From NCBI RefSeq assembly GCF_964340395.1, contig NC_135550.1, forward strand, positions 12,485,908 to 12,549,907: DNA of 64,000 nt, given 5' to 3'. Within the stretch, counting starts at the first letter, position 1. Each line of letters begins with the position of its first letter. Of the stretch, positions 23,207-60,600 are shown one piece after another. The notes beneath the pieces were generated by a model. It saw only the letters and a program-made list of their open reading frames with translations, was not told the DNA's origin and ran no database searches. Both the position numbers and the translations under genes were made by a program. Origin of the DNA: Glandiceps talaboti (Eukaryota; Hemichordata; Enteropneusta; Spengelidae).

Positions 23207-24444
23207 CAGTAAACAGACTACTTGAGAAATTGTAAACACTATAATTAGCATCCGAAATATCCTTAAACCAGCTGCCGTCTAAAAGATTCACACACTCGTT
23301 TGCACACACCAACCAATCACAATTTCACTTCACTTTGACGTGGGTGGCTGATCGGGCAAGACATGTTATTATCTCATAGGCTACGATAAAAGCAGCAAGA
23401 CACACACAAGACTACTATAGCACTACTGAACTTAAAATTTTCTTTTTTCACATATGGCTAGTTTTTTTTTCATACATCTCATAGAATACAGACGTTGTTT
23501 TCAAGTGAAGCACAACTGTAAAATAATGGTAACGTTTATTCATGATCAAGATTGTACAGATCTGTCTTAAGTGCAGGATATAGTGACGGAGGAGAGATCA
23601 TAGGAGTGCCCCACCACCACCACCACCAAAATCAATAATAACAACAACGACAACAACAACCAAGTTATAAGAATTACCAAACTCATGAAGAAAGATTTTG
23701 AAGTACACTCTTTAAATTCAGTGTACATAACCTTATTTCTTGTCGGCTGTTGTCAGAGAGATTGGTGGTTGTTACTGTTCAGGTGACTGTGGGGGTGGTT
23801 ATTGATGTGGTGGTAATGGTGTTTGTAGTGATGAATTCAATAGTGGTTGCTATTGGTGTGGTGATTATTCAAGTGGCAGTTGTCGTGGCAGCTGCAATGA
23901 TGGTTTGTATTGTTGTTGTCGTGGTGGTAGTTCTCATTTTGTGGTGATCGATGTACATGGTTACTGTATCATGGATACGGTAGTTGTTATAGTACATGTA
24001 CTGGTAATACCATTGTTGATTGTTTAGGTTGCAGAAGTCATTTCTAGTTATGTACATGCACAACTGTGTGACAGACTTAGATGGCTGTAATATACTATGC
24101 ATTTGTATGAAAAACATATAAATGTCACAAAAAAGTACAGACACATGCACAGAAATGAGCATAAAACTTATCAAGTTTTCTATCAACCTAGATGAAATGG
24201 GTAATTTTTCTACTCTTACAAAGTTGATGTGTAGCATATTTTAGTGAGTTGTGGCAGATGTCTCTAACCCAACATTGAAAAACAATGTCATGGTAAGTGA
24301 AAAAAATCCAAATTTGAAGGAAACAAGACCTATAGCTATTTCAATAGCCGATGGGCTACATCGCTCTAGTTGAGACTTTATACTTGACCGTTCAACTCTT
24401 GGTTCAATTCATGCACCCCTTTTAAGTCCAAACAGGCAATTCAC

Positions 24445-24770
24445 TAAAACCTCCCAGGTGTGAAGGCAACCACTCTGGACGTTTTCTCTTTGAAGGCAAT
24501 TAGAAATAACTTTTCCACTCTAAGTCCAAGCCACAATGACCTTGCAACTCTAAGGTCAATTCACAATGACCTTCTACTCTAAAGTCAATCTATAATGACC
24601 ATGCAACTCTAGGGGCAATTCCAAATGGACTTTTCAACTCTAAGGGCAATCATTAATCAAAGGCCTTTCAACTTCAAGGTCAATCCACGAGGGCCTTGCA
24701 ACTCTAAGGGCAGTCCATAATGACTTTTTAACCTTCAAAGATGACATTTCAAGTTCAAGGTCAACACATT
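24445..24770. repeat. degenerate tandem repeat, about 33-bp unit
   Basis: Units carry CAACTCTAAGGTCAATYCACAATGACCTT with substitutions, about nine times. The unit contains AGGTCA and TGACCT in inverted order (best at 24,552-24,573). It lies just downstream of the 3' end of the ZC3H14-type gene. Confidence 0.75.
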
Positions 24771-25193
24771 TTTTTTGCTGCAAGCACTGCTGGATAACTA
24801 AACATTCTCTTTTGAATGCTGATGATCTGGATAAGACTAGAGTAGTTATAGACAGTGCTCATGGTTCATTTGTGATGGCCAGGTAAAAACACAGCAGTTA
24901 GAGACTAGACTGTCTTCTTCACAAACATCAGATCAGCTGGATTTGCTGTCAAGATAAACAGAAACAAACATATCTAAATTTACTCTGCTACAATCCATAT
25001 AGGCAAAAGTGAAAGACACTCGATCATACACTGTGCACTTTACGTTACTTTAAATTTTTGAATTCATTCTAAATACATGTAGATACATGTAAAGTTTTGT
25101 TTTCATCATCTAAAACAATGAAATGAGATAAATTGAATACGAGAGAATTGTCATCAATTGTAAGCCACATCATTGTAAAATTAAACTATCAAC

Positions 25194-37508
<12,315 letters not shown>

Positions 37509-37992
37509 GTTGATATGCTTGGAAACAGACGAAATAGTCAGCTATGTGCAGATAATAATAAACGACAGATGGGGTACTTCCGGCAAACGTTTGTTTGTCG
37601 TTTCTTTTTCAAAGGGATAGGGTTGTGCTATTTGTTCATAGGTAAGGATGTTGCGATTACTCCCCCAACGTCGAAGAACTTCTCCTCTTTCCTTTCTACA
37701 CCTCAAAGATCATCCAAAGAAAACATGGATATTAAAAAGACAAGAAAACGTCTGGGTTCATGACTGTCTGGAATTAAATACAGAAACACATAATTCAAAT
37801 ACCCCGTATAATTATATAGTATAATCATAGGCCAAGGCATAATAACCGAGTCTAATAGAATAGTAACCGAGATAACATGCTAACGGTTACATGCAACTAG
37901 CGTACGCAGTCCGTAGGGCTAGGGGGTTGGGTTACTATACTAATGCTACATTCAATTTGGTTCAGCCCGTCCATGTGTGCGTAAACCCAACA

Positions 37993-38354
<362 letters not shown>

Positions 38355-40054
38355 GTGATTGGCAACGAGACCAATAATTTAATATTCTTAAAAATGTATG
38401 AATGGATTTTTCTATAGGTCTTGAATTATGCTTCGACGCATTTACAAGTATTTTATAATTACCGGTGCATTAGACATTCTCTACCATGGCATGAAACTTG
38501 TTTGTCGGAATGAGACTTATGGTTGGAGTAGTTCCCACGTACATGTCCTCGAGACGATCGAACTTTTATGACCTGGTTATGTTCTTAACACGCGTGTCAA
38601 CGAACGCACATAGTGCAATGTAAAGGGCTGAACTTCTTGTGGAGAAAGTAGTACATATTAAAAGATCAACAATAAAGTTTCAAGTTTCAACATCCCACAC
38701 GTGAAGTTCTTAGGTGAATCAATAGTAAACACGTAACAAGTTCGATCAAAGGACTCCAAGTTTCAAGTTACCTTGTCAGTCTCAATACGAGTAAAGGGTA
38801 AGCGTTACCTTGAAATAATAATAATGATTAATTGTCTTGTTTATGTGAACAAATTCGAATTCCACATATCTGACATTATATATAGGCAGTTTCCATCTAA
38901 TCTTCTGGTGCTGGGTTCCTTCTGTCCCATTACTGGGACAAGCCATTAGCCAAGCAAGTTGACTTGTTATCAAAGAGTACCAATATTTACACATGTGATG
39001 ATGGGCTCTTACATAACACAAGTAAACAGCTGTAAAACCTCTATTCGGCCGTCTGCATGGACTGCAATTGAGGCAAACCTTATCTCTGTCTTATATCAGT
39101 TGTTATCAATTTATTAGGCTATTATAAGTAACGCTACAAACAGCTTTAGAGATGCAAACAACTTTTATGACACCCGTTTTCGCCAGGCAAGCCCGCGGGT
39201 TTGTTGCACTTGGACCGCTAATGGCTTGTGAATGTCATGCTGTCTGTCAAACAAAAAGTAGAAAGCCCCGTTGATACTGCTTTATGATAGGCATATTAAA
39301 ATGCCCTAGTCTAATGCTGACGGATGACCTTACGGTAGATTTATTGTTTTTTATTTGAAGCGTGTTATCGAACAAATCTAACATTCACTCAAAACACCGC
39401 TATCGCCATTGGAAGCACTTTTTTACTTCAACTTTTTACGGATGGAATTTCGTCGCTTGCCTTTGTATAAACTTAAGAGAACTATGAAAGCAACATATGC
39501 AGTTGTGAACTAACATCATTTTCAAAACTTGAAGTTTAGGCGATTGGTTTCTAATTTGGTTCTTGTGGGGTAATACAAATAAAAGAAATGAAAAAGAAGG
39601 CAAAATATACTGGGTTTTTCTGCTTCACTTTTTTTTAAAGAGAAATATGCAAAATCGTTCAAATGTCGGAAATATGCTAAATGAATACACTGCTGGGTTA
39701 CCGGGATAGAATAATACTCCATTCTGATATTTCTTTGGTTTAAATCATTGGACCTCAAAATCAGTTAACATGGACGACGTTGTTGTTGTTGTATTAGCCC
39801 AGAGATATCAAGGAGGCTTAGCTAATAATAAATTCAAGTATGTGCCATGCTGTAAATAAAAAGACTCATAAATTTGAAAGTCTGCAACACCTACAACACG
39901 CTATTGAGAATGTGTATCTACGTCGTCACTGAAATTCGGAATTTCCATTTTCAAAAGAATTAGTGTACTTTGCCATTTTGGCTGTCTTTCATGATTTATT
40001 AATTAAAGTGTTTGCATGAATTGAATGTCCACAAACACACACAGTTTGAACGTA

Positions 40055-40260
40055 ACCCGCTCATTTATTTGGGGTTTTGCTTATTTATATTTTCACTGCA
40101 TATCTGGAAAAAATGTGTTTATGAAACCATATAGAGTAAAAATTTGAAAGTAGCATTTATGTGAGAAAATTGTCAACATTTACTTGGCACTGTCCAATTT
40201 AGACCATGGAATTTTAGGAAAAACAGTAAATGAGCAAAACCCAAAAGAAATGAGCGGGTG
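40055..40260. mobile_element. 206-bp MITE with TA target site
   Basis: Terminal repeats of about 36 bp: ACCCGCTCATTTATTTGGGG on the left, and the right end mirrors CACCCGCTCATTTCTTTTGG. TA flanks both ends (40,053-40,054 and 40,261-40,262). No coding capacity. Confidence 0.83.
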
Positions 40261-41322
40261 TAAGAGAATGGGTACATGACGGTATGATGTGATCACTGTG
40301 TTTAATATCAAAGAATAAATGTACAAAGTTTGTGTAAACACTCATGGCGTACACGAACGATAGATAAGTGTTGTGAAGTTAACAGCTATTAAGTAAGAGC
40401 CACACAACTGTACAGAATGCGTCAATGGTTTTGACGTTTGGGTATATGTCATGAATCTAGACTATTAATTTGTAGTAGTACCCCGAATAACAGTTTCTTG
40501 TTATACAGCAGACCATGGCTGAAACATCCTGAACATCATATGATAGTTTCACCAGATCCATTACACTAGAATTATTTCATGAATGTGGCCATCTCTGAAT
40601 CTATCTCGTGACAACTTTCTTCTTCTTCCAGAAACAAGGTGTAACAGCACAGATAGAAAAAAAACAACTTTAGATGAACGTTTCACCTGTTCACGGTTTG
40701 TCAAATTAAATAACGCTAATGGGGAGCCCATGACATTATAAAATAAAAGACATTCATTTCTAGTGGGAAATCATATTCAAACAACCATCTATTAATATTG
40801 TAGTATACTCGATTTTATCACTTCTATAAAGGTTCCTGTAATAAACTCGATCGAATGAAATAAGTTGACATAATATACTATGCACGGTAAAAGTGACCTC
40901 GAAATAACAATTTATTGGCTTATTCATAAAACATAATCCACTATCTGACATTCCATCTAAACATTTATCGCCTGATCAATGGGCTCTTCTGGTCAGTTAC
41001 TTGGACAACAACGAATACATTGTTACCTATGGTAAGATTAATATGGTTATGTGCCAGCTACATTAGTGCTTCAAGTGATGAAGTGTTCTATTGGAGCTGT
41101 ACCCACCCGGCGAGCTAGTCTACAATTGAAGTTACTACTTGTACAGCAGATATTTTCTACTCACACGGTCGAGAAATAATCGGAGGTGTTTGTTTGTTGG
41201 AATTACTAAGCTACTAATGCATACTACATATATTTACATTATTGGGAATATAAAGTGTTTATTTGAAGAATTCGAATCAATTAGTAAGGATCGATGTCAC
41301 GCTTATATTTCATAGATTTTGT

Positions 41323-41427
<105 letters not shown>

Positions 41428-41594
41428 CATGAATAGAAATTTGGACGGATGAAGAAGGTGATAGGGCGAACGCGAGGAGGAGCTCTTGAGTAGGTTTACT
41501 TATTTACTTTGCGTCAATAACTTTAAAGGTTAACCCTTTTGACTTGTTTATACATTCGTATGCGATAACAGTTTATCCCAGGGGCGATGGAAAG

Positions 41595-41602
41595 TATAAA
41601 AG
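41595..41602 (+). promoter_or_regulatory. TATA box of the first SLCO gene
   Basis: TATAAAAG lies 82 bases before the ATG at 41,684. The whole surrounding block (GATAACA..ATC..CCCAGGG to the ATG) is duplicated upstream of the second SLCO gene at 54,677-54,829, where this site reads TTATTTAG. Confidence 0.65.
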
Positions 41603-41683
41603 CGCCAGTTTGACACACATCGACATTACTATAGGTACTTGAAGATACACGTTCCACAAATAATTGGATGTTTGTGTTCTTGT

Positions 41684-52385
<10,702 letters not shown>

Positions 52386-54676
52386 GAAGATTTTAAAATC
52401 GACACTGTTTTGGAACATTTTTTGTCTCAAGAGAATTAACATATCGAGTGACAATGTAGGAAATGCTAGTAATCGTATATCCCAGTGATGTGAATCTTTA
52501 GAAGAACTTTTTTTCTTGTTTGTTTTAGTAATTTTAAAGAGGCGTAATCTGTAAATGAGGCTCTATTTCGGCACACTAGTAAGTCAGTTTACCAAAATAT
52601 CAATACACGATATTCACTAACAAAGCATGATAGAAAATGCGCAAAAAGACTTGGTAACCGAGATAATTTTTTCCTACCAGCAATTTAGATAAATACGAAA
52701 GAATAATGATAATCGATGATTTTATCGGTGACGTTCATCCTAGTTTGTAATTATTTTAACCACAAAGTGTACCAGCCCTTTATCATTCCTGCCCTAGCAT
52801 TCTTGCTTTATGAATTAAATGAAAGACCATACTGTCACAGTGTGGACATAATACACGAGAAAACACTAGGAAGGAAAAGATAATATTTTGTAACTGAATC
52901 AACTACTATAGTGAAAAGAAAAGATTAACATATTTTTTTTTCATTATTGAGCACCGTATTATTTTGTCTTTTGAAAAGTGCCATATTTCAAATTTACACA
53001 GTCACTACTATTTTATTTAGAACTTGATGAATAAGGACTATTTAGTATTAGTTTGTGTGAATTGAAAAGTTGGAATATTTGAAATAATGCTGCATTTTTG
53101 TACACCATTTAGAAATTCAGTTTACGTTTTCTCACAGAGATACCCAATATTCAAGTGATATTCAGTACGTACCACTCAGGGTGTGAAGTACTAACTACTG
53201 TACTTAAGCTAACACAGTTCTGTGACGACTGACGGACAGACGTTAATGTACAACAACCAGGAGTGTCAAATTATGAGACACAAATGAGTCAACAATTTAT
53301 GAAGATACAGTGTCGTGTCGTGTTGTCTTACATACTATAGAGGGTGTAAGTCAACTCGATCGAACGACTTTTCGGGGCCGGGCAGTGATTTTGGTGCGGA
53401 CCCAAAAATAATTTTTGATTCGATATATTATTAATAGGGAAGTTATATCTGACAAAACTGTTTCAGAAAACCGTTTCTATTGCAACTATTACAGCTTTAA
53501 GGTAATTTAGCTGGTGAAATAACATGATTGGAATGTGTCAGTGCAGTGCATGGTTGTTGCGTCTTTCAAAAGCTTTTCTCCAACATTACAGATGAAAGTT
53601 GAGTACCTAGCGGGCAGGGCAGTCTTTGAAGTTTAGCCAGACTAGGTATGTGAAGGACAGTGGGCGATAAAGAAATAGTAATTTAAGCGATTCCTTTGGA
53701 CTAAGCGATGTAATGTGATAGCTGGGTAACGGGCCTACCGTCTTGCTATATGTCCCCGATGACGTAAAAATGGAAATATATACAGCGTTCGTCACCTGTG
53801 CGGACTGCCTGACTGATGTCAAAGGCTAAATGCATAAAATAATAAATAAACAAATAAATAACAAATACATTCATTATGCCAAGAAATGTGTTAAAGTTAT
53901 GCCCATTAATACTTCAACCGACATCATTGGTAGATTTGTTGACAGTACGAATCAAATAAATTGTACTCATTTTGACAGACAATGTCACTTTTTACTTGAC
54001 AGTCATTTTATTAGAAGGTAGTTTATTGATTTCGTTGTCCTTCACTGCAATGAGTGCGGCGACGTGACCTAAATGTATAAACACCCATTGTTAATTGAGA
54101 GAGTACATTACTTTTAATTCATATTTCAAGACCAAAATACGAAGTTGAGCAAGTACACCTCGGGATTTAATAACTTAACCATTTCCAGAGTGCAACGATC
54201 ATATCATTAATCACACTACAAACTAATTACTCATAATTTTGCTCACTCAACAATTCAATACGTACACGATTATAGTAAACAAAATATATGTTATAGACAT
54301 TGCAGGCCCTGTATGGGCGATTACATCTTTGTCCACATTTAGAATTTGATATGCTATATCTTTTGTAACGCTTACAAAATTATTACCCATGAGGAACAGA
54401 GAAAGAATTGAAATTTGTTTGATGAGTGTGTGCGTCGACCATGTATACGTATATGTTTAGCCATACTGACGCTTGTTGTATTTTAATCATATATGTGAGA
54501 GTAATTAGAAATTCGTATTTACTTCTTTGGAATACGAACGCAGTCATACAAGGGACGTTGCATAATGGTAAACACCAGCCGTTGTCAAAAAAGCCTAGTT
54601 ACTTTGTGTCAATACATGTCATCCCTAACTTTTTTTTTATTTATGTATTTATGTATTTATTTCATTATTATCGTCA
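52386..54676. other. intergenic spacer between the SLCO copies
   Basis: I see no exon, no long repeat and no RNA gene. The 3' end of copy 1 and its polyadenylation site should lie near the start. Confidence 0.6.
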
Positions 54677-54708
54677 CGATAACAATCGATCCCAGGGACC
54701 GATAGAGA

Positions 54709-54716
54709 TTATTTAG
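54709..54716 (+). promoter_or_regulatory. degenerate TATA position of the second SLCO gene
   Basis: TTATTTAG occupies the site of TATAAAAG of copy 1 in the duplicated promoter block. About 35 extra bases lie between this site and the ATG compared with copy 1. Confidence 0.45.
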
Positions 54717-54829
54717 ACGTTAAGTTGACACGGAATTTTTCATTTTACCTGCAAAGGCGATTCAACACACATCACTTTAGGTACACATATATACGTTCTA
54801 CAACGAATTGGGTGTTTGTGTGTTCATCT

Positions 54830-54884
54830 ATGGCAAATAATATGGATAGTACCAGAAAAGGCGAGGGTGAAAGTGATGCCAAAG
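54830..54884 (+). CDS. SLCO copy 2, exon 1
   Basis: [18 protein letters not shown] plus one base, before GTAAGC. Confidence 0.8.
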
Positions 54885-55693
54885 GTAAGCAGTGTTTTAG
54901 TGTCACAACTTTTTCCCCTGTCTGTTTTTGTTGTTACTTTTTGCATTCGTTCTAATTGAATGTTCTTCTGCATTAATAGATTGTTGATAGGATTAAAAGC
55001 TAATGCTCTAGACGAAGAATGAAATTAAATAAATAAAATAAAATTAACTAGTAACAATCACAACATTAGCATATATCAGAAATAATAGCAATTAGGTATA
55101 CCTCATTAAAGTGTCAACTTTCTCACATAAAAATGTCATAATTCTTTATAACCTCACGAGTTATGTTGACACAGGCTTGTTTGCCAGTCCGTTCTACATC
55201 ACATGATGACATCCAGTCCCAAGGGTGATTTATTTTTGCTATTATAGTGTATAAGTACAGACAGCAACTATAGAACAAAATGTCAATCCCCTTTTCATAT
55301 AGATATAGATAAAAGCTACATCAACAAGCTTTTCAGGACATGTGCCCTTCTTATGTTTTACGTATGAACCAAATTATATTGAATTTGGAGTGTGGAAGTA
55401 ATATAGCCTAATTACTTAAAATCATTAATTATGCAAATGTCATTATGTCATTAAAACTACAATTTATATTATCAAAATTTATATGACACATGCACTTCGT
55501 TATCATCAATGTATGTACCAAATTATATTGAAATGTGGATTCTTAAGATATAGCCTAATTACCGAAAACATAATTATGTAAATAGCTCATGATGGCTGTT
55601 TAACAAAACTAGTCAATTCTAGGCATTACTCTAAAGAATATGTGCACCAAATTTCGTTTGAATTGAAACAGTCGTTTTTGAGAAAACGATGAC

Positions 55694-55732
<39 letters not shown>

Positions 55733-55753
55733 CACACACAGTGAGACACAGGC

Positions 55754-55794
<41 letters not shown>

Positions 55795-57548
55795 GGCAGG
55801 CAGACAGACAGGCAAACAGAGAATTTTCATATATCCTTCCTTACGGAAGGTCAAAATGGGAACTGTATTTCAACCACTCATTAGTATTGAACAGCTGTCC
55901 TAACTTAACATTTGTGGATTTTCATGTCAGGAGAAACATGACAATATCAGTTAGATTTAGTATATAGTTTGGCAGTACTACTGGTAACCCACTAAAAAGA
56001 AAGGACACAGTGCCCTTGACATGTTTGGGTTAGAAATGCATGGTTCGTGACAACAATAGAAGAAAAAAAATTATACATGTATTTTATGAATACATAGACA
56101 TTTTCATTGAAACATTCCATTAATTGGATATCAAATTTGTAGTTTTGAGTGGAAATAAAGAGAACAGATTGATTGGCCACTCAATCTGAATATTTATTAT
56201 TCTTGGTATCCTTCACGTCTGTACAATACGATATCAACGAAGACGTCAGTAAACTTACAGCGGGTAAAGTTTGTATAAAGGGCCATTTACCACAGTGCAG
56301 TGGATGAACGCAGTTTTGTTTATTTTGTGCAGTTCCAAAATATACATTAATGGTGGATGGTCTGACGTTACACTAGTTTTTACCTCCCGTAGGGGGGGGG
56401 GGGGTGTTGTTATGCTTCTGAGTGAGTGAGTGAGTGAGTAAGTGAGTGAGTGAGTGAGTGAGTGAGTGAGTGTGTATGTATGTGTGTGTCCATCTGTCTG
56501 TCGACACGATATCTAAAATAAATGCTGCATCGATTCGGCCTAAAAAAACAATTGGCTTTAAATTTCAGATAATTTACTACAGGAATTTATGATAAAGACG
56601 TTCATGTGTCCTTTAAAGCTTCTAATCTTAATTTCCATATTTAATGATTTTTCGATAATCAGGTAATATGTTCAGAATGCAAGCTTCAGATTTCATACCG
56701 TTTCATACAATTAATTTTCCAATTAAAGGGTATATCTTGTATAATAGATATAGCTCAAAACTTTGCATTCAAACAATGTGTGTAGGACCAAATATCTGTG
56801 ACTTTCAGTTTAAATTTGGTTGTAGCATGATATACAAGATCTACACAGTACTATGTCTACACTTCAGTGAAGTCAAGAGTGAGGTGATATACGTACCTAT
56901 ATGCTGTCACTCTATTAAAAGGCAATCATTTTTTAAAATCTGAAAAATCTGTGGCTAGAAAATCCCCCTCAATTCCCCAAAGCCAGGGAGGGAATATATC
57001 AACACTTGGGTCACCTTGTTTTCACTTGGATATCGACGGTATGGATATGGCCGGTCATGATGGTTACAAACAGCATCGATCGACGGCCAAATACCATTAT
57101 ACTATACTCATTCAGGTCCACATGGGTGCATTGCCAACTGTGGTATATCATTATTTTAGCACATTTACGTTGATGTCTAGACCAATCAGATCGATAGATA
57201 CGTACCGTCGATATACCGGTATAATATAAATGCAAGTATTGGCGCTGCAAAGTCAACTTTCTCTTTCTCTTTACTCATAGAGAAGTGTGAGAACGAAGCA
57301 CATTCGACCAAGAAGCAGTATGAAAATGATAACAGCCGATGGGTCATCAATGACATAAGAATATTTGTGGCATTAATATTCAGTTTGAGACTTGTCTATT
57401 TCATCTGTAGCAGCACTTCGATCTCAGTTTTGACAACTGTTGAAAAGAGATACAGGTGACATTATAATTTTCCTGCTCCTGAGACAGAACACTCATATCA
57501 CCACAGACAAAGATATTGATTCCCTGTCTGTGTTATCAAATAAATGGA

Positions 57549-57624
<76 letters not shown>

Positions 57625-60600
57625 TACATACATACATACATACATACATACATACATACATACATACATTTTCTCCTCTCCCAGCTGTTACGGGTGATAC
57701 AGGATGGAGTTCATGTAGAGATCGTAGATTACTCAATATGCTCAGATTATGGAAACATTTGGCTAATTTAGATGAACACAGAATAACTAAGAAAGTGTTT
57801 CTATGGGATTGTTCCTTGAATTATAATAACTGGTCCTCAGAAATTTTTAAACTCATAGTCGGTATTGATTTGCATGAAGACGTACTTTTTAATTTGGATA
57901 TTAATGAAAGTAAGGAGCAAATCTTGCGGAAAACCTCTGAAACGTGGTTGGAGAATATTTATCATAAACCGAAACTACGAACTTATGTTAAATTTAAGTC
58001 AAATTATAAAGTGGAAAAATATGTAATGTTTAACTTAAGTCGTAGTCAACGGTCGTTAATAGCTCAGTTGCGTATGGGTATCCTACCGCTTCGTATTGAG
58101 ACTGGTAGATTTAGACGTGAACCATAAATGATCGACTTTGTAGATTTTGTAATATGAATGTTATTGAGGATGAAAGCCATTTTCTTTTTGATTGTCACCA
58201 ATATGATGAAATACGTCAACAATATCTTGGTCAAACATTTGTAACTATTCAGGGGATGCAAAATGAGGAGAAGTTGGAATATCTTTTTTCTGGTCCAGTA
58301 AGACAGCTTGCAAATTTTGTTGAGAAGGCATTTTATAGAAGGAGAGAGATTTTGTATGTTTAATTTCGATGAGATTCACTTTTATAACTTATCTATTTAT
58401 TTCTCACTTTCTGTTATTGTATTTATTAAGATGTAATGGTGACTTATAAGTCCATAGGGCTGGGCAACTCGTTAGAGTTGCAGGTCACAATAATAAATAA
58501 AATACTACTACTACTACTACTACATACATACATACATACATACATACATACATACATACATACACACGTACGTACGTACGTACGTACATACATACATACA
58601 TACATACATACATACATACATACATACATGCATACATACATTTGAACCACCTTTGTATTCCAATGACTGCTATGTACGTATGACTGTCGCGGTTTAGTTT
58701 ACCATATATTTATGTAATAATTCATTTGTCTGACATATTATATCCAATTTCATTCAAACGTGTTACATAGGTGACATGCTATATGGTACATGTATGCATA
58801 ACTGTGTTTGGAAATGTGCAAATTTAGCTGAATTGTAGCCACATTTGAAGGGAATTCTTTTTTTTCTTTTTTTTAAATAAGAAGACTAGTTTGAAGTATA
58901 ATCTATGTTTTACATTTGCAGCCTTACAGCAACCCAGCAAGGATACATTATATCAGCCGGGAACCTGGCGACGCTGTGTACTATTCCATTCATAAGTTTT
59001 TTCATCGGTAAACCCTCGAACCATCGTCCACGCTGGATAAGTTTTGGCTTCATTCTGTTCGCCGCATCAAACATTTTCCTAATCCTGCCATACATTTTAT
59101 CACAACCATACGAGTTTGACAAAGTTGGAAACTTTTCATCCGCAGCCGGCAGTCAATCTCGTGGCCTATGTAATTCAAATATATCAACGCCAGATTGTAG
59201 TAACGATGAAATCGCACAATCAGAAGATAACGCAATAGCGTACCGTTTACTTGTAACTGGTAAGGTATTTGGTGGTATCGCACAGAGTTTCATATTCCCG
59301 GCCAGCTTTTCCTACATTGATGACTTCTCCGGGAAAAGTACTGCAATATATTTGGGTAAGTTGACATGTGAGGTAGCGGTCACCCATTAAATCCAAAGCA
59401 TTGTATGTTTATAGGTAAAATCAGCGACTCATTTAATTATGTTGATGGTACGTGTTTGAATTTTGATGACACGTCATATTGTTGGGTCAGGTTTGTTTGT
59501 ACTTAGTCTAGACTTGTAGCGAAATCTTGAGACCTACTTACCTAACTTGTTCATTATACCAACCTACATACAGTCCATTTAATGTTAGTGTTTTCTGGCT
59601 CTGTTTGATATAACCACACATAAACCATTAGTAAACTGCACACTTTGAGATAACGCGATCATAAGTTCCTGCTACATTTTGTCTAAATGGAGTAAGTCAT
59701 TTAAACTATTGCAACTAGATGTAGACACGCATAGCCAAAGTTTTAATGTCCGTATTGGTGTATCAATGAGGCACATTAGTTCATTTCATTTAGACAAGAT
59801 GTGTGCAAGAAACTGCATTCATTCATTCATTCATTCGTTCGTTCGTTCGTTCGTTCGTTCGTTCGTTCGTTCGTTCGTTCGTTCGTTCGTTCGTTCGTTC
59901 ATTCATTCATTCATTCATTCATTCATTCATTCATTCATTCATTCATTAAATCTTGCTTTCTTAAAGAGTAGAATGTACAGTTTTTTGGTTTCTACTTGGT
60001 TGGATCAAACTGAGCCAGTGAACACTAACGTGAAACCCGCTGTACATGCCTCTTTCAATTGATTTAAGTCATATAGTTCATACTATAGGTAAATATACTG
60101 ATTATGCACAGGGTCACACTACTCTATTGTTGTTCTTAATTGGTCATTTTGATATAAAATGGTATATTTTTAATCACTAAAACAACCCTTTTCTACTTGA
60201 TAAACCAATGTAAATATAAACATGGACCACTTATTTGTTTGCAACTCAATAATTGCGAAAAAGTAATATGTGTAAATATTGTAATATGTGTCTTTGGGTT
60301 ATTGTACGCAAGGAAATGATCTGCTAAGAAGTAACCAAAGTGTCACGCCCAAACATAGTGCATGTTATGTCACTGTTCTTTTTAAGTAGGAAAAGACAAC
60401 AAAGTTGATTTTATTATTTATAATCCTAAATGAATATCAAGTTCTCACCCATGTTGCCACTTTAATCCTGTTCTCCAAATCCTCAGGTTTGATAGATAGT
60501 GCTGTCGGATTAGGTATCCCACTAGGTTTTGGCGTGATCTCTCCAGCCACTCTCACATTATACGTCGACTTCAATCGTGTGGATATGTCAGATATTAACA

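Larger units (their letters stand above)
18970..25193. other. gene-poor intergenic stretch
   Basis: No exon with protein similarity was recognised. It holds a cluster of GTCGTTTCGCCCC-type motifs (19,095-19,182), a 13-bp-stem hairpin at 20,550-20,582, an 80-bp hairpin at 23,127-23,206, (CCA)n and (CAA)n runs near 23,610-23,660, and a degenerate 33-bp repeat at 24,445-24,770. The 100-codon frame at 22,648-22,950 has no recognisable similarity. Confidence 0.6.

Noticed and set aside
24355-24420. tRNA-like stretch (GGCTACATCGCTCTAG ... GGTTCAATTC) as a tRNA gene
   Set aside because: No acceptor stem or intact anticodon arm; at most a decayed SINE head.
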